In this document: one piece after another, positions 8,897-17,557 of the stretch
Layout of the letters: each line of letters begins with the position of its first letter
Position numbering within the stretch: the stretch's first letter is position 1
Program-made: the position numbers and the translations under genes
Assembly (NCBI GenBank): GCA_964645825.1
Contig: CAZXZY010000002.1
Coordinates: 1 to 57,349 of the forward strand
Source of the DNA: JABIAL01 sp964645825
Lineage (GTDB): Bacteria > Patescibacteriota > Patescibacteriia > UBA1558 > GWA2-36-10
DNA: 57,349 nucleotides
Direction: 5' to 3'
Notes under the pieces: model-generated
The model's database searches: none
Told to the model about the DNA's origin: nothing
The model's input: the letters and a program-made list of their open reading frames with translations, nothing else

Positions 8897-10336
8897 TTAT
8901 TCTTTATTAAATAAAGAATTTTTTAAATAAATAATTTCTTTGTAGCTTAATGTTTTGGTGACAAACATAATAGCAAAATAAACTGCGCCGCCAACTAAAA
9001 TAGTGAGTGGCCACCAAATAATATCTTTAAAATAAATAACTGCGTAAGCCATTAATATGCTTGCCAATAAGGACATTATTAAAGATTTGATAACTTGAAA
9101 ATTTATTTTTATTAAGCTATTGGCTGCTTTTAAATTGAGTGTGAATAAGATAAACGTACTAATAGAAGAAGCCAGCGCTGCACCCCAAACACCCCAATAT
9201 TGAATAAAGATGATATTAAACACAATATTTAAAATCATTGTTATCCCTAGATTTCTGGTATTTACTAACTGTTTGTCGCAAGCATTAAGCATGCTAGACA
9301 AAGCAAAATTCATAAATAAAAAGGCAATTGAAGCAATCAAAACTTGCAAAGGTAAAATGGCAGCTGAAAACTCCTTGGTGTAAACTTGGTTAATTATTTC
9401 TGGTGCCAAAACAATGATGCCAACACTAAGTGGCAAAGCAATGAAGCCCAGATAAGCAAAACCTTTACTAAACACCTTCTTTAATTCATCACGATCATGT
9501 TTAAACAAATGAGAAAAAGCTGGATACAAAGCAGCTACAAAAGCTAGTGGAATAAACTGCCAAGCAAAAGTTATCTTATAAGCAACACTATAAAAACCAA
9601 CTGCGGCATCGTCTAAGAATAACTTAATTAAAAATGTATCGATATAGGCATAGACTTTAGCAAAAATAGCGGCCGCAGCAAAAGGCCAGGCAATCCAAAG
9701 TATTTTTTTGATCAATCCTCTATTCCAAACAAAAAATGGTTTGACTTTATATTTGAAATACAAAATTAATCCAGAATAAATTAGATTAAATAAACTAGCT
9801 ACAAACAAAACACCAACAATCAAAAACAAATTATTTGTAAATTGTAACAAGCTTAGGCCGACAGTCATGACAATAAGTTGAAAAATGATTGTACCGCCGG
9901 CTTCAAATTTTAAATTTTGCTGTCCACGAACAAAAGCATAAAATAACAAAGTAAAACTATCGATCACTACAATCATAGTAGTCAGATATATTAGCTCTCT
10001 AACTGCATCACCAGCAAAAACAAAAGTATTTAGCACTAACAAAAAAACAACAGCCGCTAGGGTAGCTATTAGTTTAAGAGAAAATATTTGTTTGAACCAC
10101 AATTTACTATCACTATCATCTTTGGCTACCTCTCGAGTCAACACTGGTGACAAACCAAAATCCATCAAAACAGCAAACATGGTAGCAAAAGAAATAGCAA
10201 AAAAATATTGACCAATAGATTCAGCCCCTAGAGTACGGGCTAAAATAGTGAAATATACAAAAGAAAGCACCTTTTGCAGTACTAAAGCGGTCAAGAAAAA
10301 TGAGGAATTTGCAGTGATTTTCCGGGTAGTTAACAT
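8897..10336 (-). CDS. oligosaccharide flippase (Wzx/RfbX-like, MOP superfamily)
   Basis: A 479-residue polytopic protein with about 12-14 predicted membrane helices and the MOP-family start (ANSSFFLTALVLQKVLSF) and SIGQYFFAISFATMF segment. Family members move lipid-linked oligosaccharides across the cytoplasmic membrane. As the first gene of the operon running down to 3940 it probably exports the glycan made by the five downstream glycosyltransferases. A TATACT -10 box with TGC extension ends only six bases before the ATG, implying a leaderless mRNA. Confidence 0.88.
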   Translation of the reverse strand: MLTTRKITANSSFFLTALVLQKVLSFVYFTILARTLGAESIGQYFFAISFATMFAVLMDFGLSPVLTREVAKDDSDSKLWFKQIFSLKLIATLAAVVFLLVLNTFVFAGDAVRELIYLTTMIVVIDSFTLLFYAFVRGQQNLKFEAGGTIIFQLIVMTVGLSLLQFTNNLFLIVGVLFVASLFNLIYSGLILYFKYKVKPFFVWNRGLIKKILWIAWPFAAAAIFAKVYAYIDTFLIKLFLDDAAVGFYSVAYKITFAWQFIPLAFVAALYPAFSHLFKHDRDELKKVFSKGFAYLGFIALPLSVGIIVLAPEIINQVYTKEFSAAILPLQVLIASIAFLFMNFALSSMLNACDKQLVNTRNLGITMILNIVFNIIFIQYWGVWGAALASSISTFILFTLNLKAANSLIKINFQVIKSLIMSLLASILMAYAVIYFKDIIWWPLTILVGGAVYFAIMFVTKTLSYKEIIYLKNSLFNKE

Positions 10337-10342
10337 GAAATA

Positions 10343-10351
10343 AGTATAGCA
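10343..10351 (-). promoter_or_regulatory. extended -10 promoter of the flippase operon (leaderless)
   Basis: On the - strand TGC-TATACT (10343-10351) ends six bases upstream of the start codon at 10336. Transcription would begin at or next to the ATG. No matching -35 was found, consistent with an extended -10 promoter. Confidence 0.55.
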
Positions 10352-10398
10352 AAATTAGGTAAAAAAGCTAGTAAAATCAAGGAAAAATAATAAGCTGT

Positions 10399-12630
10399 TT
10401 ACTTATGGGATAATATGGTATCAACAACCTTTTGGGCAGTGTTTTTCCAAGCAAATTGACTAAGCCTTTTAGAACCCTTTTCCACTATCGTTCTTCTTGC
10501 TTCCTCGTCATTGAGTAATATTTCAATATTATCGGCTAGAGAAGAAATCTTATTTGCCTCAAAATAAACAGCCGCATCATCACATATCTCCTTCATAACT
10601 TGAGTATCAGCAACAATGGCTGGTATATTTGCATCCCATGCCTCAAGCACTGGAATCGATGCCCCTTCACTTGCACTTGGGTGCACATAAATCATAGCCT
10701 TGGTCAAAAATTCTTTTTTGCTTTTATCATCTATGTACCCAGTTAATTCTACTTGGCTAGATAGATTATTTTTTTTAATAAGTGAGATAATGTTTTCATA
10801 AGCATCACCAGCTTTACCAATAAGTTTCAGCTGTAATTTTGGATATTTAGAACCAAGCAAAGCCATGGCCTGCAATAACACGTCAACTGATTTCTTATTT
10901 TCAATACGACCAATATACACAATCATTAACTCTCTGCAATGATTACGATCGATATCTTCCCAATTATCATGAGAAGCTGGCGCAAGTGAAACATTGTGGC
11001 GATCAAGATGAAAATAACGCACAATATCATTTAGTGATTGTTGCGAAACTGTAAAAATATGTAATGCTCGTTTAATGTTCCAATGAGTCACTAAATTTTG
11101 CCACACTCTTTCACGAAATGAATATTTATTTTTATCTTTTTTAAATAATACATCATGAATAACTGCAAAACTTTTTTGTGGAGCAGTACGAGGAATAAAA
11201 TAACCGGGTGTAAAAAAATATGTTGGTGTATTTTTCTTTAATTCACTTGCCAATGCTCTAATGGTCCATCTTCGTTTAGATGGTATAATCCTTTGATAAA
11301 TTGGATCTATGCCGTCAATTAATTTAGGAGAATAAAGTCTAATGCGTGTATCCTCTTGCAAAAGTGGCAACATGTGAGTAATGAGCTCTCTAGTATAAAC
11401 TTCTACGCCCGTGTGTATATTTTTACCTGGTTCACGAGGATCTTCACATCGTGAAGCGTCTATACCAAAAATGGGTAAATCTGGACTATTCTTCGCCACA
11501 ATATCACGAATTTTGCTATCAAAAATAGATCGATCAAACTTTTTAGCATGTTTAATACAATCTTCTTTGCGCTCCAAACACCATTCCTTAGTCATTATTT
11601 GCATGCCCTTAATAACGTCGTCAATACTAGGATCAGATTTAATTTTGATGCCTGTGACATTATTAATGACACTTTCAGATAAACCACCCTCATCGACAGC
11701 CAGCACTGGTTTTCCGGCAGCATTTGCCTCAATTTGAGTCATGCCTGCATCTTCATCAACGGGGATATAAACTACGGCAATACAATTACCAACTAACTGT
11801 TTTAACTTGTCTTCACTTTGCCAACCAACAACACTAATATTTGGATACCCCTCTGCCATATCACGCACATGTTGCAAACGACTTCCACCAGAAGCAACGA
11901 TAAGCTTTTTATTGGGCATTTTTTGAAAAGCCTGAACAACCATCTCAACACGTTTATGTTCATCAACTCTAGCCCAGGAAAGATAATAGTCTCCTTGGCT
12001 TAGCCATAAAAACTGCCTTGTTTCAATCGGAGGCCATAAAACAGTATTCACTTCCCGCTTGGTAAAATAATGAAAACGTTTTTTTATATTTTCAGAGTTT
12101 GCAATATTTACATCAATTTTACGAATAGCTCGCATATAAAGACAACGCCAAAAAATAACAAACATGGTAAACAATGGTCTTAAAAACCATTTATAATTAG
12201 CCCTACTTGATTTGTAGAGATCAAAAATACGACGTGGTGGTGTATGAGTATAAACTATGCGGACTGCTTTCGAGTTAGCATGATTAGCCACCGCTTCTGT
12301 TGCTGCCTGACCAGAGGCAATCAAAATATCATATTGTCTTAATTGACGACGATAACGCCAAAACATCAAGCGTGTCCAAAAAAACCGTAGTACTTCTTTA
12401 TCTACTACGTCTAGTTTTTTAGTAATAATTTTTAAACGACCACCAAGTTCTTTTTGGTATTCTGGATAGGTATCTGGATGTGCATACACAGTAACAAAAT
12501 CTGCCCCAATAGCCAAAGCAATACTGAGGGCAGTTCTCTCTCCACCACCACACCAACCTAAGTGGTCATGAACAACAGCTATTTTTAACTTTTTGATACC
12601 TGTAATTTTAATAGTAAAGTCATAATACAA
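10399..12630 (-). CDS. tandem double GT4 glycosyltransferase
   Basis: A 743-residue protein made of two complete GT-B glycosyltransferases. The first (about residues 15-370) has IAVVHDHLGWCGGGERTA, LSWARVDEHKRVE and the donor block DAGMTQIEANAAGKPVLAV. The second (about 385-740) has GVEVYTRELITHM, IVYIGRIENKKS and SEGASIPVLEAWDANIPAIV. Such fusions can add two consecutive sugars. The start is uncertain: the longest frame uses a TTG at 12630 without an SD, and no ATG occurs before the conserved IAVVHD strand. It lies upstream of, but apparently separate from, the flippase operon. Confidence 0.82.
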   Translation of the reverse strand: MYYDFTIKITGIKKLKIAVVHDHLGWCGGGERTALSIALAIGADFVTVYAHPDTYPEYQKELGGRLKIITKKLDVVDKEVLRFFWTRLMFWRYRRQLRQYDILIASGQAATEAVANHANSKAVRIVYTHTPPRRIFDLYKSSRANYKWFLRPLFTMFVIFWRCLYMRAIRKIDVNIANSENIKKRFHYFTKREVNTVLWPPIETRQFLWLSQGDYYLSWARVDEHKRVEMVVQAFQKMPNKKLIVASGGSRLQHVRDMAEGYPNISVVGWQSEDKLKQLVGNCIAVVYIPVDEDAGMTQIEANAAGKPVLAVDEGGLSESVINNVTGIKIKSDPSIDDVIKGMQIMTKEWCLERKEDCIKHAKKFDRSIFDSKIRDIVAKNSPDLPIFGIDASRCEDPREPGKNIHTGVEVYTRELITHMLPLLQEDTRIRLYSPKLIDGIDPIYQRIIPSKRRWTIRALASELKKNTPTYFFTPGYFIPRTAPQKSFAVIHDVLFKKDKNKYSFRERVWQNLVTHWNIKRALHIFTVSQQSLNDIVRYFHLDRHNVSLAPASHDNWEDIDRNHCRELMIVYIGRIENKKSVDVLLQAMALLGSKYPKLQLKLIGKAGDAYENIISLIKKNNLSSQVELTGYIDDKSKKEFLTKAMIYVHPSASEGASIPVLEAWDANIPAIVADTQVMKEICDDAAVYFEANKISSLADNIEILLNDEEARRTIVEKGSKRLSQFAWKNTAQKVVDTILSHK

Positions 12631-12664
12631 TGATATTGTGAATTGATAAAAAGGTCAAATACAT

Positions 12665-12695
12665 ACAAAAAAACCCGCTGTAAAAGCGGATTTTT
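12665..12695 (-). terminator. terminator of the ribosomal operon
   Basis: On the - strand ATCCGCTTTTACAGCGGG folds into a short GC stem (CCGCT/AGCGG) followed by seven T residues, just after the rpsI stop codon. Confidence 0.8.
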
Positions 12696-12711
12696 GAATA
12701 AGTAATATAAT

Positions 12712-13125
12712 TTAACGTTTTGACCATTGTGGTGCACGACGAGCCTTTTTCAAACCTGGCTTCTTTCTTTCCTTTCTTCGAGAATCACGAGTCAAGAAAC
12801 CTTCTTTCTTTAAGTTTGGTCTCAACTCTTCATCAGAAATAAGTAAGGCACGGGCAATGCCATGACGAACACCTTCAGCTTGACCTCTTTGGCCACCGCC
12901 TAAAACCTTAACGGAAATAGCAATGTTCTCACGTCCTGCTACTTTTATAGGCGCTACAACAGCTTCTTGCCATTCAAAGTAAGGAAAGTATTCTTTATAA
13001 TCTTTACCGTTGATAATAATTTCAATACCTTTGACGCTCTTTTTCAAAAGGCGTACACGGGCAATTGCTCTTTTTCTTCGTCCAACAGTTGGAATATAAT
13101 CTTTGTTGTCTTTATCTTTTGTCAT
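12712..13125 (-). CDS. rpsI: ribosomal protein uS9
   Basis: 137 residues. S9 of the small subunit head, whose C-terminal tail reaches the P-site tRNA. It has the family start VGRRKRAIARVRL, the GGGQRGQAEGVRHGIARALL block and the basic end KKARRAPQWSKR, with the terminal lysine-arginine expected for tRNA contact. It follows rplM by four bases, the usual L13-S9 pair, here fused to the end of the alpha operon as in many Firmicutes and CPR genomes. Confidence 0.97.
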   Translation of the reverse strand: MTKDKDNKDYIPTVGRRKRAIARVRLLKKSVKGIEIIINGKDYKEYFPYFEWQEAVVAPIKVAGRENIAISVKVLGGGQRGQAEGVRHGIARALLISDEELRPNLKKEGFLTRDSRRKERKKPGLKKARRAPQWSKR

Positions 13126-13129
13126 GAAT

Positions 13130-13477
13130 TTATTTGATAATTAACCTTTTCAACATATTAGGTCGCAATTTATTTTTTGGTAACATATTATAAATAGTCT
13201 TACGTAAAGCTTCACCGGGATCATTTGCCATCAAATCAGATAATTTGGTAGTTCTGATACCACTTGGATAGCCAGTATTACGATAATAAACTTTAGTATT
13301 TAATTTGTTACCTGTAATTTTTACTTTAGCAACATTGGAAACTTCTACAATATCACCACAATCTGTGTGTGGCTGATAAGTAGCTTTATTTTTTCCTTGC
13401 AACAAAACGGCTAGCTCTGAAGCTAAACGACCAAGAACTTTGTCAGTTGCATCAATTTGGTGTGTTGTTCTTTCCAT
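13130..13477 (-). CDS. rplM: ribosomal protein uL13, short form
   Basis: 115 residues, shorter than the ~142 typical of bacteria. The core is recognisable: DATDKVLGRLASELAVLL, YQPHTDCGDIV, YRNTGYPSGIRT and MLPKNKLRPNMLKRL. The shortening is mainly at the N-terminal WYVID-type strand and at the C-terminus after the LKRL helix. Reduced ribosomal proteins are common in CPR bacteria. Part of the infA-to-rpsI operon. Confidence 0.95.
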   Translation of the reverse strand: MERTTHQIDATDKVLGRLASELAVLLQGKNKATYQPHTDCGDIVEVSNVAKVKITGNKLNTKVYYRNTGYPSGIRTTKLSDLMANDPGEALRKTIYNMLPKNKLRPNMLKRLIIK

Positions 13478-13479
13478 AA

Positions 13480-13830
13480 TTATACTAATTCAATTTGTGC
13501 CATGGCTGCACCGTCACCTTGACGAACACCCATCTTAATAATACGACAATAACCACCTTTTCTTTCTTTGTAACGTGGTCCTAAAACATCCAAAACTTTT
13601 TGAACGGCTTTTTTATCAGGTAAAACTCTAGCTAAGCGTTGCTTGTTGTGCACTGTTTTTACTTTGCCTCTAGTGATAAGTTTTTCAACCAAAGGTTTCA
13701 TTACTTTAGCTTTAGCTTCTGTAGTTTTGATTTTCTCATACAAAATTAAAGAAGTAGCTAAATTTTCCAACATAGCTTTACGTGGAGCTTTCTTTCTATC
13801 TAAAATTTTTGTTACTTTACGGTGTCGCAT
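13480..13830 (-). CDS. rplQ: ribosomal protein bL17
   Basis: 116 residues. Large-subunit protein near the exit tunnel. It opens with MRHRKVTKILDRKKAPRKAM and ends with the conserved RYKERKGGYCRIIKMGVRQG block and a short AMAQIELV tail. It directly follows rpoA (nine bases), the standard order. Confidence 0.97.
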   Translation of the reverse strand: MRHRKVTKILDRKKAPRKAMLENLATSLILYEKIKTTEAKAKVMKPLVEKLITRGKVKTVHNKQRLARVLPDKKAVQKVLDVLGPRYKERKGGYCRIIKMGVRQGDGAAMAQIELV

Positions 13831-13839
13831 GATTTTTTC

Positions 13840-14616
13840 TTACTTTTTATCTTCTTCGTCTTCAACTTCCTCTTCTGAAGCATCAACTTCTTCTACAACT
13901 TTTTCATCAGTAGTCTTAACTTCGGCCCATAGATTGAAGTGATGAGCTAAAACAGTAGATGCTTTAGCAATAGCGTCTTCAGCTGTAATAGTGCCGTCAG
14001 TTAAAATATCGAAAGTTAATTTTTCATAATTGGTCATTTTACCAACACGAACGTTGGATACATCAAAGCCTACATTTAAGATTGGAGAAAAACTAGAGTC
14101 AAGTGAAATTGTACCAATTTCCATCTTTTCTTTTTCACGTTGTTCTACGGTGACATAGCCTAAGCCTTGTTCAACTGTAATCTCCATATTAAAACTGCTG
14201 CTTTTATCAGTCAAAGTAGCAATTACTAAATCTGTATTTGATACTTCTACATCAGAATTTTTTGTAATATCTTTACCTGTCAAAACTTTTTCACCTTTAG
14301 CGGATAATTCTAGCTTAACTGGTTCATCAGAATAAACCTTTACTCTTAATTTTTTTAAATTAAGCATAATCTCTACTACATCTTCTTTGATGCCGTCAAT
14401 AGCATCAAACTCATGTTGCACACCGTCAATTTTGAAAGAAGTAACAGCTGCACCTTCTAAAGATGATAGTAAGACACGTCGCAAAGCATTGCCAACGGTC
14501 ATACCAAATCCAGGATAAAAAGGCTCGACCACTACTCCGTAGCGATTGTCTTTTTTGTCCTCGATATTTATTTTTTCTGGTAAAGAAATTTGATTGATCA
14601 TAAAATTCTGATTCAA
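13840..14616 (-). CDS. rpoA: RNA polymerase alpha subunit lacking the C-terminal domain
   Basis: 258 residues. The N-terminal dimerisation and assembly domain is intact (GFGMTVGNALRRVLLSSLEGAAVTS split over residues ~35-60, the beta-binding region, and TDGTITAEDAIAKASTVLAHH near 220). The usual C-terminal domain of ~80 residues, which binds UP-element DNA and activators, is missing. After residue ~235 there is only an acidic tail (EEVDASEEEVEDEEDKK). The stop is followed directly by rplQ, and I see no frameshifted remnant of the domain. Transcription would then rest on sigma contacts alone, which fits the near-consensus -35/-10 and extended -10 promoters seen in this window. Confidence 0.95.
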   Translation of the reverse strand: MNQNFMINQISLPEKINIEDKKDNRYGVVVEPFYPGFGMTVGNALRRVLLSSLEGAAVTSFKIDGVQHEFDAIDGIKEDVVEIMLNLKKLRVKVYSDEPVKLELSAKGEKVLTGKDITKNSDVEVSNTDLVIATLTDKSSSFNMEITVEQGLGYVTVEQREKEKMEIGTISLDSSFSPILNVGFDVSNVRVGKMTNYEKLTFDILTDGTITAEDAIAKASTVLAHHFNLWAEVKTTDEKVVEEVDASEEEVEDEEDKK

Positions 14617-14627
14617 TTTTTATTTTA

Positions 14628-15242
14628 TTATCGAGAGTAAAACTCAACGATTAAGTTAGTTTGAATATTTTGTGGTAGATCATCATCATTTGGCAAGCTA
14701 TTTACTGTGATGGTCATGGCTTTTTTGTCTAAAGCTAACCAACTAGCAGCCTCTATTGTATCTATGGTTTCTAACAAGTTTGTCCAATAAGGTTTTTTCA
14801 ACTTGTTTTCTTTTACTTTAATAACTTGTCCGGCCTTTACTTTAAAAGAAGGAATGTCTGTTTTGATACCATCAACTTCAAAGTGGCCATGATTAACTAA
14901 TTGACGAGCTAAACGATGAGTATTAGCTAATCCTGATCTAAAAACAACATTATCTAAACGCATTTCTAGTAAGGTCAACATGTTTTTACCAACATCGCCT
15001 GGCATTTTTTGAGCTTTTTTAAAGGTCAAAGAAAATTGTTTTTCCAATAAACCATAAATAGCCTTAGCTTTTTGCTTGGCTAATAATTGACGGCCATATT
15101 CAGATACCTTAGCAAAGGTCTTTTTTGGTCCGTGTTGCCCTGCTGGATAAGGACGTCTGTCCAACGGTGATTTTACTGTATCAGCAACATTCTCGTTGAA
15201 ACGGCGACTAGCTCTATGTTTTGGTTTAAGATTTCTACCCAT
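14628..15242 (-). CDS. rpsD: ribosomal protein uS4
   Basis: 204 residues. Primary 16S rRNA binder that nucleates 30S assembly. It has the S4 N-terminal domain and the S4 RNA-binding domain with LEMRLDNVVFRSGLANT and ARQLVNHGHFEVDG. The N-terminus lacks the zinc-binding cysteines, so it is the C- form. It sits between rpsK and rpoA in the standard order. Confidence 0.97.
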   Translation of the reverse strand: MGRNLKPKHRASRRFNENVADTVKSPLDRRPYPAGQHGPKKTFAKVSEYGRQLLAKQKAKAIYGLLEKQFSLTFKKAQKMPGDVGKNMLTLLEMRLDNVVFRSGLANTHRLARQLVNHGHFEVDGIKTDIPSFKVKAGQVIKVKENKLKKPYWTNLLETIDTIEAASWLALDKKAMTITVNSLPNDDDLPQNIQTNLIVEFYSR

Positions 15243-15254
15243 ATCTAATTTAAA

Positions 15255-15638
15255 TTAAACTCTTCTTACTTTCTTAGGACGACAGCCATTGTGTGGAATT
15301 GGTGTCACATCTTTGATAGAAGCAACGGTAACGCCATTTGCATGTAAAGATCTAACTGCGGCTTCACGACCAGCACCAACACCTTTTACAAATACGTCAA
15401 CTTCTTGTAAGCCATATTCTTTAGCTTTTTCAACAGCATTTTTAACAATAATACCAGCGGCATAAGGAGTAGCTTTTTTTGGTCCTTTAAAACCGTTGAT
15501 ACCGGCTGAAGACCAAGCCAAAACATTACCATTAGCGTCAGTTAAACTGATAATAGTATTATTATAAGTAGCCTGAATGTGGGCTTGACCACGACTTACT
15601 TTCTTTTTTAACTTCTTTTTTCTACCAATTGTTTTCAT
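15255..15638 (-). CDS. rpsK: ribosomal protein uS11
   Basis: 127 residues. 30S platform protein near the mRNA exit. Diagnostic blocks are GQAHIQATYNNTIISLTD, the GRE segment in VKGVGAGREAAVRSL, and the C-terminal DVTPIPHNGCRPKKVRRV with the conserved HNGCRP. Nine bases separate it from rpsM. Confidence 0.97.
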   Translation of the reverse strand: MKTIGRKKKLKKKVSRGQAHIQATYNNTIISLTDANGNVLAWSSAGINGFKGPKKATPYAAGIIVKNAVEKAKEYGLQEVDVFVKGVGAGREAAVRSLHANGVTVASIKDVTPIPHNGCRPKKVRRV

Positions 15639-15647
15639 ATTTCAAAA

Positions 15648-16037
15648 TTATGTTTTCTGAGCGGCGTTAGTTTTACCACTACCCATAGTTAATCTTTTGT
15701 TACCGCGTACAGTACGTGAATTTGTTTTGGTACGTTGCCCTCTGGCTGGTAAGCCTTTGGCGTGACGTGTACCACGATAAGCTTTAATTTCTTTCAAACG
15801 TTTGATGTTTGAAATTTTCTCACGGCGTAATTCACCTTCAACTGTTAAATCTTTTTCAATGATTTGTCTTAATTTATTGATATCCTCTTCTGAAATATCT
15901 TTGATACGAGCATTTTTATCAAGTTTCAATGAATTCAAAATCTTTTGAGAAGTTGTTAGACCGATACCATGAATATAAGTCAATGCAATTTCTGCTCTTT
16001 TATCACTTGGAATGTTTACTCCGGAAATTCTTGCCAT
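15648..16037 (-). CDS. rpsM: ribosomal protein uS13
   Basis: 129 residues. 30S head protein that bridges to the 50S subunit and contacts P-site tRNA. It has MARISGVNIPSDKRAEIALT, the YIHGIGLTTSQKIL helix-hairpin-helix, and the RGTRHAKGLPARGQRTKTN block. The start is fixed by the conserved MARI opening. Confidence 0.97.
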   Translation of the reverse strand: MARISGVNIPSDKRAEIALTYIHGIGLTTSQKILNSLKLDKNARIKDISEEDINKLRQIIEKDLTVEGELRREKISNIKRLKEIKAYRGTRHAKGLPARGQRTKTNSRTVRGNKRLTMGSGKTNAAQKT

Positions 16038-16064
16038 AATTTTTACTTTAAAAATTCTAAGGTA

Positions 16065-16178
16065 TTAACCTTGTCTTTGTTTATGTTTAGGATTTTTACA
16101 ATTACAAACTACTCGGTTTTTACGACGAGTAACTTTACAATCTTTACACATTTTTTTCACTGAAGCTCTTACTTTCAT
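16065..16178 (-). CDS. rpmJ: ribosomal protein bL36
   Basis: A 37-residue gene between infA and rpsM. The - strand frame opens MKVRASVKKMCKDCK and ends NPKHKQRQG, the invariant L36 pattern. The zinc ligands (CKDC, then C and H further on) are present. Length and position match the canonical infA-rpmJ-rpsM order. Confidence 0.96.
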   Translation of the reverse strand: MKVRASVKKMCKDCKVTRRKNRVVCNCKNPKHKQRQG

Positions 16179-16187
16179 TTCTTGATT

Positions 16188-16424
16188 TTACTTTCTAAAA
16201 ATAATACGACCCTTGGTCATGTCATAAGGACTTAACTCAACAGTCACTTTATCGCCTGGCAAAATTCGGATCTTATACATTCTCATCTTACCAGATAAAT
16301 GAGCCAAGATTTCTTGGTCGTTTTCTAAAACAACTTTAAAAGTAGCGTTAGGTAATAATTCCATCACCTCTCCGTCTAGTTCTAAAAATCCTTTTTTATT
16401 GACCTTAGTGTTATTTTCGCTCAT
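16188..16424 (-). CDS. infA: translation initiation factor IF-1
   Basis: 78 residues. An S1-like OB fold that occupies the ribosomal A site during initiation. Family signatures are ELLPNATFKVVLEN, AHLSGKMRMYKIRILPGD and VELSPYDMTKGRI. The first ~10 residues (MSENNTKVNK) are a short extension over the common form. It is the first gene of the ribosomal operon and follows a strong promoter at 16523-16550. Confidence 0.96.
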   Translation of the reverse strand: MSENNTKVNKKGFLELDGEVMELLPNATFKVVLENDQEILAHLSGKMRMYKIRILPGDKVTVELSPYDMTKGRIIFRK

Positions 16425-16522
16425 TTACAAATGAATAATAAAAAATAAATTAATTATATAGTTTTGACCATATAACTAATCTAGCTTTTATGTTTTTATT
16501 TATCTATAATTTACGCCCCTTA

Positions 16523-16550
16523 ATTATACGGATTTTTTTTGATTTGTCAA
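16523..16550 (-). promoter_or_regulatory. promoter of the infA-rpsI operon
   Basis: On the - strand TTGACA (16545-16550), a 16-base spacer and TATAAT (16523-16528). This leaves a leader of about 90 bases before infA. The rest of the 309-base gap holds a GGGCCC-centred palindrome near 16557-16566 and the divergent promoter of the next gene. Confidence 0.8.
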
Positions 16551-16664
16551 CCCATAAGGGCCCTTTTTTGCCTATAATTACTGCCTATTTTAAAATAATC
16601 AAGAAAAAGTCAATGAAACCAGGCTTTTTTATAATTTTTAAGCTGCGAGCCTGTACTTGATTAC

Positions 16665-16693
16665 TTGACAAATTGCTATATTTATGCTATATT
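16665..16693 (+). promoter_or_regulatory. promoter of the duplicated membrane protein
   Basis: TTGACA (16665-16670), 17-base spacer, TATATT (16688-16693). Divergent from the ribosomal operon promoter. Confidence 0.7.
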
Positions 16694-16733
16694 TATCTAT
16701 TAAATATGTACGTTGTAAATTTAGGAGAACATT

Positions 16734-17495
16734 ATGTCTAAGAGGTGGTTTATTTATCTGATCAGCCTGATGGCTGTCGTCGCTGTTGGTGCTTACTTCT
16801 TACCTCAAGCATTGGAATGGTACAATGCTCTGGGAGTAGTAAACCAAATGGATATATATAGTGATTTACTTGGTAGCTTCATTGTCAGTGCGATGATCGG
16901 CATGGCAGTTGGCCTTATTATAAGACAATTGGATGCTGTCATCCTTATAGTCATCGTAGGTTCAGCCATGTCCCTACATGCTAGCTTACCAGCAGCATTA
17001 ATGTTCTGTACCGGCTATCTGCTTTTATTTTTTCCGACCTACCTAATCAGAACCCGTCACATATCTTGGAATGATCAGTACGTTGAAAGACCAACTGTAC
17101 CTGGAAACTGGGCCATCTATTGGCTCAGCCTGATGATAGTTGTTGCTCTTGGCAGCTATTTCTCACACCAAGTAATAGAGTGGTGCAGTAACTTGCATCA
17201 AGGCATCCAAACAGTAATAGCTTATTTATCAATTTCTGCCACAATCACTAGCATAATTTTTGCCATCATCATTGGACGACTTGAAAAAAATGATGGAGCC
17301 ATTATTGCTACAGTCTGTGTTTTCGCTGTCGTACTTCTCACTGTGTTATTCGGCATCAAGATGATTCGTGTTCCGACGAATATAGCTCGCTTAGCTTTTG
17401 GAGCGTCATTCTTGATCAGCTATCTTATTGCCTTTTTCCCGACCTACTTTATTAAAAAGTCTCGGGAACCGAAAGTTTTCGAGAGGGTTGCCTAA
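16734..17495 (+). CDS. membrane protein with two-fold internal duplication, function unknown
   Basis: 253 residues with about eight predicted membrane helices arranged as two repeats of four. Repeat 1 begins WFIYLISLMAVVAVGAYF near residue 4 and ends LLLFFPTYLIR; repeat 2 begins WAIYWLSLMIVVALGSYF near residue 125 and ends LIAFFPTYFIKK. I do not recognise a family. It is a solitary + strand gene in a gap between two - strand operons, has its own promoter, a strong SD (AGGAG, 16723-16727) and its own terminator. It is richer in G+C than its neighbours. It therefore resembles the other + strand units of the window and may be acquired. Confidence 0.75.
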   Translation: MSKRWFIYLISLMAVVAVGAYFLPQALEWYNALGVVNQMDIYSDLLGSFIVSAMIGMAVGLIIRQLDAVILIVIVGSAMSLHASLPAALMFCTGYLLLFFPTYLIRTRHISWNDQYVERPTVPGNWAIYWLSLMIVVALGSYFSHQVIEWCSNLHQGIQTVIAYLSISATITSIIFAIIIGRLEKNDGAIIATVCVFAVVLLTVLFGIKMIRVPTNIARLAFGASFLISYLIAFFPTYFIKKSREPKVFERVA

Positions 17496-17515
17496 TCCTC
17501 GCTCCTTCAAAAAAA

Positions 17516-17556
17516 CCTGACCCTTGTTTGCATCCGCAAATGAGGGCTTTTTTTAT
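17516..17556 (+). terminator. terminator, probably bidirectional
   Basis: An 11-bp stem (CCCTTGTTTGC with GCAAATGAGGG, two G-T pairs) followed by a run of T on the + strand. On the - strand the same stem is followed by a T run a few bases later, so it can also close the murein operon. Confidence 0.8.
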
Positions 17557-17557
17557 T

